64,000 nucleotides of DNA from Cymbomonas tetramitiformis (GCA_001247695.2 LGRX02035196.1:1-64000); one strand, 5' to 3'. Positions 1 to 12,900 are shown, numbered from the stretch's first letter. A program made the numbers and translations. Notes: generated from the letters alone by a model not told the origin.

Positions 1-2581
1 AAATATTATCACAGATCGCGGTGACTAATATGCTGGCGTCCGGGCGAGTGGGGCTGGCAGCGTGACAGGGGGCAGCATCAGGGCCTTACAGAGGTGGCTT
101 GGTGGGAGCAAGTGGGAGTGAAATGGTGATGGCTTGAGGTACGATATGCCCCTACTCTATGTGGAGGTAAGGGGGGGCCACTGGGGGGGGTGCAGATGGG
201 TTAGTCGCCCACTGCCTTGACTGCACGCGTGAGTCGCGGCTAGGGGTGGGGAGGTAGAGGAAAATTCTGGAAATGTGGCACGTCATAGAGATATGGTGCA
301 ATCCAGGAAGGTGTGCAAATGAGGTTAAATATGAGGTGCGTGAACCCAATGGGGTTGCCCCGAAGTGCTCATGGGGTCAGGAACACCGATATGGGGGGTG
401 CCGTATATCTCTATGACGTGCAACCCCCCAGCTGGGGGGGGTGACCCATTCCCCTCTGTTGTGCGTGCAGTGGGCGGCGTAGTGAGTGGTGGGATGCGGT
501 GGTGTGCATCCCCCACGTCGACCGAACATGGAATAAGGGAGTTTACATGTCGACGGTGGCTGGGGGCTCGGAGGAATGCTAAAAATATTATCACAGATCG
601 CGGTGATTAATATGCTGTCGTACGGGCGAGTGGGGCTGACAGCGTGGCAAGGGGCAGCAGGGCCTTACAGAGGTGGCTTGGTGGGAGCAAGTGGGAGTGA
701 AATGGTGATGGCTTGAGGCACGATATGCCCCTACTCTATGTGGAGGTGGGTGCGTGCAGGGGGGCCACTGGGGGGGTGCAGATGGGTTAGTCGCCCACTG
801 CCTTGACTGCACGCGTGAGTCGCGGCTAGGGGTGGGGAGGTAGAGGAAAATTCTGGAAATGTGACACGTCATAGAGATATGGTGCAATCCAGGAAGGTGT
901 GCAAATGAGGTTAAATATGAGTTGCGTGAACCCAATGGGGTTGCCCTGAAGTGCTCATGGGGTCGGGAACACCGATATGGGGGGTGCCGTATATCTCTAT
1001 GACGTGCAACCCCCCAGCTGGGGGGGGTGACCCATTCCCCTCTGTTGTGCGTGCAGTGGGCGGCGTAGTGAGTGGTGGGATGCGGTGGTGTGCATCCCCC
1101 ACGTCGACCGAACATGGAATAAGGGATTTTACATGTCGACGGTGGCTGAGGGCTTGGAGGAATGCTAAAAATATCATCACAGATCGCGGTGATTAATATG
1201 CTGTCGTACGGGCGAGTGGGGCTGACAGCGTGACAGGGGGCAGCAGGGCCTTACAGAGGTGGCTTGGTGGGAGCAAGTGGGAGTGAAATGGTGATGGCTT
1301 GAGGTACGGTATGCCCCTACTCTATGTGGAGGTGGGTGCGTGCAGGGGGGGCCACTGGGGGGGTGCAGATGGGTTAGTCGCCCACTGCCTTGACTGCACG
1401 CGTGAGTCGCGGCTAGGGGTGGGGAGGTAGAGGAAAATTCTGGAAATGTGGCACGTCATAGAGATATGGTGCAATCCAGGAAGGTGTGCAAATGAGGTTA
1501 AATATGAGTTGCGTGAACCCAATGGGGTTGCCCTGAAGTGCTCATGGGGTCAGGAACACCGATATGGGGGGTGCCGTATATCTCTATGACGTGCAACCCC
1601 CCAGCTGGGGGGGGTGACCCATTCCCCTCTGTTGTGCGTGCAGTGGGCGGCGTAGTGAGTGGTGGGATGCGGTGGTGTGCATCCCCCACGTCGACCGAAC
1701 ATGGAATAAGGGATTTTACATGTCGACGGTGGCTGGGGGCTTGGAGGAATGCTAAAAATATTATCACAGATCGCGGTGATTAATATCCTGTCGTCCGGGC
1801 GAGTGGGGCTGACAGCGTGACAGGGGGCCTTACAGAGGTGGCTTGGTGGGAGCAAGTGGGAGTGAAATGGTGATGGCTTGAGGTACGATATGCCCCTACT
1901 CTATGTGGAGGTGGGTGCGTGCAGGGGGGGCCACTGGGGGGTGCATATGGGTTAGTCGCCCACTGCCTTGACTGCACGCGTGAGTCGTGGCTAGGGGTGG
2001 GGAGGTAGAGGAAAATTCTGGAAATGTGGCACGTCATATAGATATGGTGCAATCCAGGAAGGTGTGCAAATGAGGTTAAATATGAGTTGCGTGAACCCGA
2101 TGGGGTTGCCCTGAAGTGCTCATGGGGTCAGGAACACCGATATGGGGGGTGCCGTATATCTCTATGACGTGCAACCCCCCAGCTGGGGGGGGGGTGACCC
2201 ATTCCCCTCTGTTGTGCGTGCAGTGGGCGGCGTAGTGAGTGGTGGGATGCGGTGGTGTGCATCCCACACGTCGACCGAACATGGAATAAGGGATTTTACA
2301 TGTCGACGGTGGCTGGGGGCTTGGAGGAATGCTAAAAATATTATCACAGATCGCGGTGATTAATATGCTGTCGTACGGGCGAGTGGGGCTGACAGCGTGA
2401 TAGGGGGCAGCAGGGCCTTACAGAGGTGGCTTGGTGGGAGCAAGTGGGAGTGAAATGGTGATGGCTTGAGGTACGATATGCCCCTACTCTATGTGGAGGT
2501 GGGTGCGTGCAGGGGGGGCCATTGGGGGTGGTGCAGATGGGTTAGTCGCCCACTGCCTTGACTGCACGCGTGAGTCGCGGC
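1..2581. repeat. GC-rich satellite, about 585-bp unit, 4.4 copies
   Basis: Copies begin at about 1, 583, 1169, 1756 and 2336, so unit lengths are 582, 586, 587 and 580 bp; the last copy is cut by the transposon at 2582. Copies are nearly identical and differ by single bases and small indels. Each unit holds a 17-bp inverted repeat (GCACGTCATAGAGATAT and its complement, for example near 278-294 and 404-421) about 110 bp apart, plus an imperfect palindrome around ATATTATCACAGATCGCG. Open frames of 60-174 codons occur on both strands in every unit, but they are a by-product of the composition and I do not call them genes. The array starts at the window edge, so its full length is unknown. Confidence 0.95.
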
Positions 2582-2610
2582 CAGGGCTCGTCATGAATAC
2601 GATGACTACA

Positions 2611-2750
2611 CTTGATTAGACCTCACTTGCGTCTAATCGTGACTTGACTAGTGGGCCTCGATGCCTAATCGTCACTTGACTAGTGCCCTATCACGTCTAA
2701 TCGTGACTTGACTAGTACATTGTCACGTTTTATCGTGACTTGACTACTCG
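2611..2750. repeat. Left subterminal repeats of the hAT-like element
   Basis: About four imperfect copies of a 33-36 bp unit with the core TAATCGTGACTTGACTAGT. The core is itself a near-palindrome (CTAATC ... GATTAG in some copies). hAT transposases are known to bind such subterminal repeats; binding here is inferred. Confidence 0.8.
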
Positions 2751-3487
2751 GCCACCGTGAATAATCATGATTTGATTAATAATCATGATTAATTGGGGGA
2801 TTTGTAATTTTTTCCGCACTGTTATGTCCCGATACCGATACCGCTACCGCAATGCTATGGCCCGATCAGTAAACCCTATATATTTTCGGATTTTGTGAAG
2901 GGGATGCACTACACAATGATGTTGCGGTGTATATTAGTTTTCAGTAAAAGTTTTTGAGCTTACATTGGAAACAATTTGTAAATTAGTTGGCTCGCCAGGA
3001 AATTTATGAGCGGCTGAAAAGTCACGGATCGTGCACGGGAAAACGGTTCCTTTTTCTTCCTCGGTCATTCGCCCAGAAGCAAGTGTCCAAAATGAACCCG
3101 GAATTTCAACTTGCTTGCCTATGTGCTCGAGCGGTTTTTTGAAAAGCGGATATTGTACTATTCCCAGGGTTGATTGCTTTGACCTGACGGTTGCACTTGA
3201 TTTCTTTTTGAGAGGCATCCGTCGATACGTACGTAAATATCACTATCACGTGAAAAAGAATGACTAGTATCACGTGAAACTGAGGTATGCCATGGGATCC
3301 ACGACTGGAATTCAGGTCTTTGTAAAACCTAAACATAAAATACAGTAGTCGGCCGGCGGATGTCGCTTACCTTGGTCAAAGCCGCATCCGTCACGTCGAC
3401 GTGTTGCGCGTGCACACTGACAGGTCGGTCGCCATTCCGATTCGTTTATTCATGATTTTTATTCAAGTCATGGATAATCGATGGCCA

Positions 3488-3605
3488 AGCTAATCGTGAC
3501 TTGACTAGTACCCTGCCACGTCTAATCGTGACTTGATTAGTACCCTGCCACGTCTAATCGTGACTTGACTAGTGTGACCCGGTGACTAATCGTGACTTGA
3601 TTAGT
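3488..3605. repeat. Right subterminal repeats of the hAT-like element
   Basis: Four copies of the same TAATCGTGACTTGAYTAGT core, in the same orientation as at the left end, spaced about 34 bp apart with the linker ACCCTGCCACGTC. Confidence 0.8.
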
Positions 3606-3666
3606 CAGAAAAAAAGCCTAATCAAGCATTTAATCATCATTACTAGTCTATTCATGACGAGGCCTG

Positions 3667-3728
3667 GTCGCGGCTAGGGGTGGGGAGGTAGAGGAAATTT
3701 CTGGAAATGTGGCACGTCATAGAGATAT
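3667..3728. repeat. Truncated satellite remnant after the transposon
   Basis: After the right target duplication the satellite sequence resumes and continues for about 55 bp. It then stops just after GCACGTCATAGAGATAT, which is one arm of the inverted repeat inside each satellite unit. Unrelated AT-rich DNA follows. Confidence 0.85.
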
Positions 3729-3729
3729 A

Positions 3730-5253
3730 ATTACCAATAATAGCTCTACCTCTAATGGCAGACGCGGTGTTCTGAAGGTGAAAGTGTTCTGAACACCTAG
3801 GTTTGTTTGTCATAGTGGTTTGCAAGGCTCTGTTAGTATGAAATAGTCGGATGCTTGATTTCACCATGATTTTGAAATACTAAATGACTTGAGCCAATAA
3901 TAATAGTAAATGAACTAAATATTTACGTAGCTTGCTAGGAACAGTTTGTAAAATTTGATGAGTTAGTCACTGGGTACTCTAAGCCGGAGAATTGAGAAAA
4001 TCAATCGGTGACGTGCCCCACGCAAAACTAACGTAAGTTCAAATATGTAATATCTCATAGGATAGAGAAACCGGAGGAACTCCTCTTGGTCTACCGTATA
4101 ATAAAAAACTAACGAGATTTAGCGTCAATTACGCAAATCCTTCTCTCCTACAGCATCTTCTACGCATGTATCGGACGAGTCAAAGTCTGGGGCGCACTCT
4201 TGGGGGGTTGATATTCACTTATAGGTGATACTTGGTTTATCAATGGATGACCGAACCGAATTGTCTCCCACTTCATTGGAATACTCCCCGGATAAAAGCC
4301 AGATTTCTGCGGACACAAGCGATGTTGCCTCGCGAAGTCGGAAAAGATCCCAGGCATTAACGCGAGAATGGTTGGTAGCTCCCCCCTAATGTAGGAACGC
4401 CTGGCAGGAAAATTTCAGCCTTATAATATTGTGTTGCAAAGCCCGGAAAAACCAAAAGTACCTGTAGGAATAGATAGGCGCACTAATGAACGTATACATG
4501 CGTTTGTATATGTTCAGCAGACGAATCCGTAACCTTGATTGTTGGTGACCCCTCACCAATCAAGCACCCTGACGACATCCCTATGGCATGTTGTGTCATG
4601 ACTGCCAATTATGAACTAATTAGGTTGATATACGTGAATTGCTGGCGCAGTCACGAGACAATTGGAGATGATCCTTTACTGGCTGCGTCTCCCCATGTTT
4701 CGGTACGGCTCGCATGGCTCCCTTTTAGCGTTATGGCACCTGCCTGCCCTGATAATGATCTGCAGAGCTAATGTTGGGGGAAATTCGAAAGTTATGTATA
4801 TACAGCTGGTATTGGAAAGTGATCGACATCTGGAGACCTGAGAGTACCACGCCACATTGCTGCCAATACCTGACTGTAACTCTATTCGTTCCATCGTTTT
4901 GAAACCGGATAATTTCTGCAGGGGTGTATGGAGCATCACATCGTCTTGGACACCACTTCGTCGAAAACCGCACATCTATCTATTCCCCAGGACGTGGATA
5001 CCCTCAAGCAAATCCAAACGTTATGTATGCTCTGACACTAAATATAATTCGTGCTCATAACCTTGGTCGTTGCTTTCAGAACCTGTAAACTCTTGGACAA
5101 CATTTATCACTGCGTGCCTCGCCTCAGCGGGAGTCTCCTTGGAGTTTCGTGCATTTTTGAAAAAAGTGTGAGCGGAACGGGAACGGCGAAACTGGCTTTC
5201 CTCTTGTGATGGAGACGACTGTGAAGGTTGTCTGTTGCCTTGCAGATTCTAAT
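3730..5253. other. AT-rich stretch without a recognised gene
   Basis: Only short frames are open here and none resembles a known protein. It contains one copy (3799-3982) of a direct repeat found again at 7488-7652. Promoter and leader sequence of channel gene 1 may lie at its right side, but I see no clear motif. Confidence 0.5.
3799..3982 (+). repeat. Direct repeat copy 1 (about 184 bp)
   Basis: Nearly identical to 7488-7652 in the same orientation. Copy 1 has two extra blocks of about 6 and 12 bp. The repeats end abruptly on both sides, so this is a local duplication or a pair of short element ends. Confidence 0.85.
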
Positions 5254-6996
5254 ATGATGGTCCAGGAGGAAGAAATCTTATCTAGTAAACTTCGGTCTAC
5301 GACTCTAGGAGAAGATAGCGCCAAGGTAGAGAAAAGCTACAAACGTTGTTGGTTTAACTTGCTTCAATAAGATTTGTTCCTGTACCAGGTTTGAAAACAT
5401 AGCCGTTGTGTGCCTATGTGCAGGCGTTTCGCACGAAGACTAAGATGTTTGACGTACAACACGGTATTTTGGATCTGAGTAGGCGAAACTCAATCAACCG
5501 GGATTCACCGCTGGGGCATGGTGAGCTTTGTCAAACCGTGCTCTCGATCGCTGACCGCCCTCCCTATGAATACTATTTTTCTTTGACTTGCGGTAAACAG
5601 ATATGCTTGACCCACTGTCACATGCATGTGTCATATTCCTTACAGGTTTTCCAAGAGAGTCTCAACCAAAAAGTGGAAACAATTTTGATAGCAAGAGAAA
5701 TTCCATCGTGCAAGACATACAGACCGATCAGTATGATTTATTACTGGGAGCTGAAATGATTGACCCTCCCGGAACACCATCGGATCGCGATCACCTTTCA
5801 GCATCTTCTCGCTGTAGCAGTCGAAGCTCTTTTCTACGACGGAGCTGCGACAGCCGGCAGCGGGGCGACTTGCTAGACAGTGTTGTGCCCACTGCGGGTG
5901 CGATATCTAGGCAGGCACGTTTCAGTTCCGACAGTGAAATTGATGCCGTGCCTCTTCACTTGAAAAAGAAGGAAATATCGCGCAGTCATCAAGACGGAGG
6001 AGAACGAGATGAAACCGTCGGCAAGCGGCAGGGCATATTAATGACGGCCGGGAGGAAAGAGCAACGGAGAAAAGATCGTGTGGGAAAGGACCTTCACGTT
6101 CGGTGCGCTGCAACCAACACTTGTGCCCAGGTTGCAGACACGTACAAGTAGACTTCTCTGCGTTCAGACAACTAGCTCATGCCAAGTTGCAAAGCCTGCC
6201 CTTAGGAAGTTTTGGCACAACACAGCACAACCCAGTCATCCAAGCATAACGTCGGCTTTTTTATTTACATTCAGGCTATGGCATTTGGCCAAAATAGTGT
6301 GATTGTGGTCCGGACATAGGTGCATCGTCTTGGGATAAGAAGTAGCTGGCCGCATACCCAAGCTGCCTGCAACAAAACCACAGTCTGAGCGGCAACCGCA
6401 GCATTCTAAATATGTTGCCTTTACGCCACCTGAAAATTTGTGTCAGTAGCCCGGGCCTGGTGCCATGTGTAATGGTATGCATTCCATGTGCCTATTATTT
6501 GCATACAAGTTATCGAAACCTTTGACTGCTAGTTTTGGAATAATGCCATCTCGCAAATTACGATTGCAATGATGGGGGATGTCTTTTTCTATATAATCCA
6601 AATGTCTGGCAGTTGAACTTGTTATCTCAGTGAGATACGTGGTTTGTGCAACGGTGCGCCAAGGTAACCAAGCAAACGGTGCCTTCCGTGAAAATATTGA
6701 CGACGTGTGTTTTGTATCCTGATGTAGAGCTGCACTGCACCTTTTTGTATTTCGTTCGTGTGATGCATCATGCAACTGAACCTTGAGTGATGGCAGCTGG
6801 AGAGTGCTCTACTCGGGGTATGTGATCTCCTTCATGGCTCGACTCAAATGGACAATCTGGGGGAACTGCCAGGTGGATTGATCCAAAGAAGCAGCGGAAC
6901 TGGATCTCCCACCTACTGAACTTTCTTCACAGTCCCGCGGTCCTGAAAAAGCTGAAGCAGCGCGATAGGGCCATGGTCCTCCCCCTGACATATGAG
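5254..6996 (+). CDS. Gene 1 N-terminal cytoplasmic exons
   Basis: Exon 5254-5325 starts MMVQEEE and ends AAG before GTAGAG. Exon 5424-5520 follows GTGCAG and ends before GTGAGC. Exon 5647 onward follows TCCTTACAG. The phases 0 and 1 agree. The third exon encodes about 165 residues rich in Ser, Arg and Asp (a run of Ser/Arg near SSRCSSRSS) with no domain I recognise; it looks like a disordered, phosphorylatable tail. Its donor is uncertain: 6077 and 6141 are both possible, and 6141 matches the phase of the next candidate exon, 6933-6996 (ends PLTYE before GTGTGT). No similarity to a named family was seen in this part. Confidence 0.6.
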
Positions 6997-9900
6997 GTGT
7001 GTGTTTACATTCAGCACACCTTTAAGCACACTCTGACCAATGAGGTTGGGTAGGAACTTTCACGATCACTTTCAAAACTTTCATTTACTATTATTGTATT
7101 GTTTTGGTCCTTCTTGGTGGAGAGTTTGGCATGCTTGCTTGGCTTCTACAATGATGAAAGTGTTAAACAGAAAGTCAGAACTGAGAAAACAAGATGAACG
7201 ATTCCACCTGGGTATCACCAGGAAAAGTATATGCTTGTGATAGCGTACGTAATAACCTTGCACGTGGCAAGCTGTAGATCTTGGTTGGTGTTTGTAAATA
7301 TTTCAAAAAGGAAAATATTAAATAGCAACACTGCTGGTACTAGAAAAAATTGCAAGGAGTTTGGTAACATGTTCTTATGGCTGACTCTTGGGGGTGCGTG
7401 GTTCAAGTACAGTTGTGGGCATTCCCATTTCGATATGCTCTATCAAAGCCAGGTACGATCTGGTTACAACCTTGAGCCGCTTCCTCAAGGTTTGTTTGTG
7501 GTTTGCAAGGCTCTGTTAGTATGAAATAGTCGGATGCTTGATTTGAAATACTAAATGACTTGAGCCAATAATAATAGTAAATGAACTAAATATTTACGTA
7601 GCTTGCTAGGAACAGTTTGTAAAATTTGATGAGTTAGTCACTGGGTACTCTAAAGTCCAGGTATGGCCAAAAATTAGCGAGGACATGCCTGAGGACATCT
7701 GTAGAATTCAATGCTCTCATTACTCCATGTCAAACTCAACCACTGCAAACTGTCCGTGTCTGGCCCAGGCATCCTAGTTCCAAGTTGTGCATTCTACATA
7801 GATTTGTACTATACAGCTGGTTATTGCCAACAACGCTACCAGTCTTATCAAGCTTTATGTCGAGTTTCAGGGAATGTAGAGAGGTCGATCTATGCACGCC
7901 CAAAGATCAACTGCCTAGCTACCTATGCACGATACTCTTCCTTGGGTACTTTTTGCATTGGGTTGTGGTGCAGCAAAACTCCTGAATTGCTTCAGAAGGC
8001 ATAACAAACAAATAAAGCAAAAATACTTTTTCATTGGTCGAGACCTAAATATACCGTTTCACTATACCGTTTCACTAAATTGCTGTGATTACAATTATGG
8101 TTCATCTATATATAGGTGCAGGATTTCCATATTTGTATGGCAAGATGGAATTATTTTGTTGCACTGCATTAACTCGCCAGTCAAGGGTCTGGCCAGAGGT
8201 GTCGTGGGGTTGCCATGGCTGCATTAACTTTGATATATGTTGCCATGAAATGTCTTTGAAGGATGCTTTGGTGAAGAGCGTTGCTTCTGCTGAGAGGAGC
8301 TCAAGAGGATGCATGGTGCATGGGGCACTAAATATCTTGGCAGGCTGATCAGTTGTGTTATGTTCGGCAGGCCTAAATTTGCAGCTCGCCTTGGACATCG
8401 GGGCAGATGTCTTGTTTCTTTTGGACATGATAATCGAGAAGCTGATCGAAACTCAATCTAAAGACCATAATGAAGTGCAGAAACTCCCCGAGGCTGCTAT
8501 TGTTGACCCTGTTTACAAGGCGTCCTGGTTGGATTACTACTGCAAGAATAAAATCGTATTTCAGGTGAACTAGACCTGCTTCGCACCGTGCATCGGGACA
8601 AATGGGTCGCGCGAGCCAGGTTGAGCTGTGTACCAATGGCATGATCGATGGCAATGGTGCAATGCATATTGTGAAACGAACGTTGCGGGAGACTTCTGGA
8701 GAGGGTTGACAACTGCAGTGGGTGTGGCTGCACAGTACCTTTCGTGCCTGCTGCTCCACCCTGTGGCATATGCCTGGAGTGTCAGCTGGGTGCCCATTGG
8801 CGTCTGGTGGATGGCGAGTGTGCCAAGGCTGACCCGAGTGGTGAGCTTGCTGCGGTATTTCCGGAAGATGGAGATGCAACTCGAGGTGTGTGCCGACTCG
8901 GGAATCACATCCTCCCTCCGTCTTTCGACTGAGGGCAGCCTCCATTCCTTCATCTAATGGCTGTCACCCTTTTCTTCTCGTCAATGTCCACCCAAAATGT
9001 TGGCACCCTGCCAGTCGGTGTTCGAGCTAGATTGACCCAGATCGTGGATGCGCAGGTGGATGTTAGAACTTTGCAATTCTACAAGTACATGATCACGATT
9101 TTCCTGGTGACACATTGGGAGGGTTGCATCTTCTACTGGTTATCGCGTCTGATGGACTTCAACTCCCAAACCTGGGTCTACAAGTTCCAGAGCGTCCTTC
9201 CATCCTTCGAGCTGGATGACAGCTTGATGGGTCAGAAGTACTTCGTCATCCTTTACAAAGGTATTATCGAGTAATCCACCCTGAACGGCTCGTGTGTGAA
9301 CCCACATTAGCAGAGTAGGTAATGTGCTGTTTATGAAGGAGCAGTGGACAGGCTTGATTGGCGGCCGGGAGCAGGTTTCAATGCCATGACCAACCTGGCC
9401 TACGAGAACATTGTGCCTGGCCAGGCCGCGGAGATCATCCTCTCCATTCTCAGCATTTTCTCCCAGATGGTGTTCAACGCATACATCCTCGGCACCCTCT
9501 TCCATTACCTCGTGCAAAAGGCAACCACCCACTTTTTCCTGCTTCTCATTCTTCGCCGTTTGGGGCACTTATTCCCAAGCTTTCCACTGGATGCGCCTCG
9601 AGCCATGCCACGTGCACAAAAGGCAGTGTTGCGCGCCCTGCCTCTTGCTTTCTCACGGCAACTGCACTGTGCCCTCATTCTCGCCGGATGCATGGTCTCT
9701 CGCTTGATGAGCAATTGGTGGTGCTGGGCAGCTTCTTTTGTGACAACGGGCTCGGCCTGCTGGCTTGTCGCATTTTCTGTTTGCGTGCGGGGCAGAGGGT
9801 AGGGAAACCCCATCGTGGACACAGCTCAGGTGAGAAAGGGGCGCCATCTGTACGAAGCGGCAAACGGCGCAAGCCCTGGCTGAGGGAGAGAAGCGAGGCG

Positions 9901-12900
9901 TGAGTGCTGCTCGGCAGGACTCGCTGAGCGAGGAGCACAAGAGCCGCATGGATCTTCTGGAGCGCTTCATGTCGACACGGCAGCTAGCCCAGGATCTGCG
10001 GCATCGCCTCGTGCGCCACTTCGACTTCCAGTTCAAGAAGCTCGCGGAGAACAAGGTGGGCGCTCCCCCTCACAGGGCGAAGTGAAGCACGGCAGCTCCT
10101 AGAGCGTGCTGTGTCCAAAGCGCTAAAAACTTGATGCAACACTGCACGGGCGCGCTGTGATGCAAGCCAGTTGTGTGATGTTCCACGCCGTGATGTGACG
10201 GGAAGAAAGGAACGGGACTAAACTGCAGGCGAGCAAGAACGTGGTTCTACCCAAATCGCTAGCGATCAAGGTCAGTCCTCCTGGCTGAGCTGTTAGGGCG
10301 TTGCCTTTTGCCATGTGGGTACACATCGAGGTGTCGCCCAGGAGACACGTTTGTGCGGGCCGGTGGAGATTGGCGTGCCAGCACGATAGGTGTGATGGGG
10401 CTAGGAGCCCATTGTTCCCGGCCATCGAAAGTTCTTCTCATTGGGTGGGATGGCGTTGGGTGCCCATGGTGGAGGGCGATCAGGGTTTGCTCTCATGGGG
10501 TGGGATGGCGTTGGGTGCCCATGGTGGAGGGCCACCAGGCTTCATGGGGGTGGGATGGCGTTGCCCCATGGTGGAGGGCGTCAGGGTTTGCTCTCATGGG
10601 GTGGGATGGCGTTGGGTGCCCTGGTTGGGTTGCTCATGGTGGGATGCGTTGGGCCCATGGTGGAGGGCGATCAGGGTTTGCTCTCATGGGGTGGGATGGC
10701 GTGCGTGCCCATGGTGGAGGCGATCAGGGTTTGCTCTCATGGGGTGGGATGGCGTTGGGTGCCCATGGTGGAGGGGCGATCAGGGTTTGCTCTCATGGGG
10801 TGGGATGGCGTTGGGTGCCCATGGTGGGAGGGCGATCAGGGGTTTGCTCTCATGGGGTGGGATGGCGTTGGGTGCCCATGGTGGAGGGCGATCAGGGTTT
10901 GCTCTCATGGGGTGGGATGGCGTTGGGTGCCCATGGTGGAGGCGATCAGGGTTTTGCTCTCATGGGGGTGGGATAGCGATTGGGTGCCCATGGTGGAGGG
11001 CGATCAGGGTTTGCTCTCATGGTGGGATGGCGTCCCATGGTGGATGGGTTTGGGGGTGGGATGGCGTTGCGTGCCCATGGTGGAGGGCGATCAGGGTTTG
11101 CTCTCATGGGGTGGGATGGCGTTGGGTGCCCATGGTGGAGCGATCAGGGTTTGCTCTCATGGGGTGGGATCATGGGTGCCCATGGTGGAGGGCTGATCAG
11201 GGTTTGCTCTCATGGGGTGGGATGGCGTTGGGTGCCCATGGTGGAGGGCGATCAGGGTTTGCTCTCATGGGGTGGGATGGCGTTGGGTGCCCATGGTGGA
11301 GGCGATCAGGGTTTTGCTCATGGGGTGGGATGGCGTTGGGTGCCCATGGTGGTCAGGGTTTGCTCTCATGGGGTGGGATGGCGTTAGGGCCCATGGTGGA
11401 AGCCAGGGTTTGCTCTCATGGGGTGGGATGGCGTTGGGTGCCCATGGTGGAGGGCGATCAGGGTTTGCTCTCCCCAAATTTGCGGACCAAACATGCACGC
11501 CAGCACCCAAATTCCTTTGTGTTTGATACACTTCAGCTGCTCCCGGTTCTCAGTGAAGAGCTTTTAAGCTGCAGTTATTCTCAAGGCCTCCACACTTTCA
11601 TGACGCTTATGATGGTTATGACAGTCATGACAGTTATGACGGTTATGATTGGCCCGTATGGCTTCCATTGCCTCGAGCCGGGCACGCACAACCCAGCAGC
11701 TATGATTGCACCCGGCGAATGGCGCGTGATGCTTGCGATGGACGTTAGCATGATTACCGCAGGCGCGATTGCGTCAGCGCATCGTGATATGCAATGCCAC
11801 GTGGGCGTGCTTGAGTCGTGGGCCGGCTTTGTGATGGGGACCATGCAGGTCGCGTATTGTCAGTACCACTCGGTGATTGAGAAGTGCAGCATGCGCGGGG
11901 GCGGCATCTTCTACGAATGTAATGAACAGTTTCTGAACATGGTGATCCTGTGCCTGCGCGAGGTGTACCTCATGCCAGGGGAGGAGGTCGCGAAGCAGGT
12001 GCTGGTGCCCGCACACGCGTTAGCCAGGGCCCGCCGATGCCTCTCTGCACAATAACGGATGATCTAGCCAACAGTGGCTGGCACTGACCAGATTGGGATG
12101 TGGTCGCAGGGGGACATGTCCCGGGACTTGAGCTTCGTGATCTATGGGTCCGTGCAGGCGAGTGCCTCCGCCTGCAGCAGTGTCGTCTGCTTTGTTAGCT
12201 GTACTGTCCCTACAGCCAGCGCACCCTTGCCCAGTAGTACCAACAGATGGCTCCGGCTCTTTGGCCAAAGAGCCGCCCCTATGCTGCTGAATTTCCCCCA
12301 GTCGGTGAACCAGAGCTGTTCAGTTGACTGAAGAAATCTTCCACAGACTCCATCCACAGCTGCTGCTGCTGCTTCAGTTGATGGCGTTGCTGCCATTGCT
12401 CCTCCAGGATATCCTGGAGCAATCCCCCCTGTGCCTTCAGGGCAGGAGGGGGACGCCAAGCCTTCTGCTCTATAAAGGCTTCTGTGTTGGGAGGGGTTGG
12501 AAATCTGAGCTGGAAATCCCAATCGTGTGCTCGCCAAACCCTTCCTTCCTAACAGTCATCATGCCTACCCTGTTGAATACAAGTGAGAATCAGATGAAGT
12601 ACCAATTTCAAGTGCTATTGCAGTGTGCCTCACAGAGTAATAGGCACCGTGAAGCTCCTGGTCGCCGGGAAGCCGAAGGAACGGAGCTGATTGGCCGCGT
12701 CGCTGCGTGGCCAAGGCCGCAGTGTTACGATGAATAGATGTCAAACGGGTGAATGGACGGTCCAAGGACTGCGGTTTGCGGTTGGGGAGCGGGGGGGATG
12801 AGGGCAGGTGATGGAACCTGGGGATAGTCACCTGGTGGTACGGGAAATTCGGTCAGACATCCCGGAGGTGCCTCCGGTGGTCTCCGAGGTGGCGTTCTTT

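Larger units (their letters stand above)
2582..3666. mobile_element. Non-autonomous hAT-like DNA transposon (1,085 bp)
   Basis: The element interrupts the satellite unit. Its ends are inverted repeats, CAGGGCTCGTCATGAATA at the left and CAGGCCTCGTCATGAATA read inward from the right (17 of 18 matching). It is flanked by the 8-bp direct repeat GTCGCGGC at 2574-2581 and 3667-3674, and that sequence occurs once in intact satellite units. An 8-bp target duplication with CAGGG-type ends is characteristic of the hAT superfamily. The interior has no transposase-like ORF, only short frames, so the element would depend on a transposase supplied elsewhere. Subterminal repeats at both ends fit hAT transposase binding sites. 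The superfamily call is an inference from ends and duplication length. Confidence 0.88.

Noticed and set aside
365..2363. Repeated 81-90 codon ORFs in the satellite
   Set aside because: Both strands are open in each unit and lengths follow the repeat; no protein-like features.
2934..3218. 94-codon minus-strand ORF inside the hAT-like element as a transposase remnant
   Set aside because: No hAT motifs (BED finger, dimerisation region) could be seen; too short.
10301..12055. 584-codon plus-strand frame over the minisatellite
   Set aside because: It is made of 56-bp repeat translated in one frame; similar frames exist in the other phases. Only its end (11849-11998) is a real exon.
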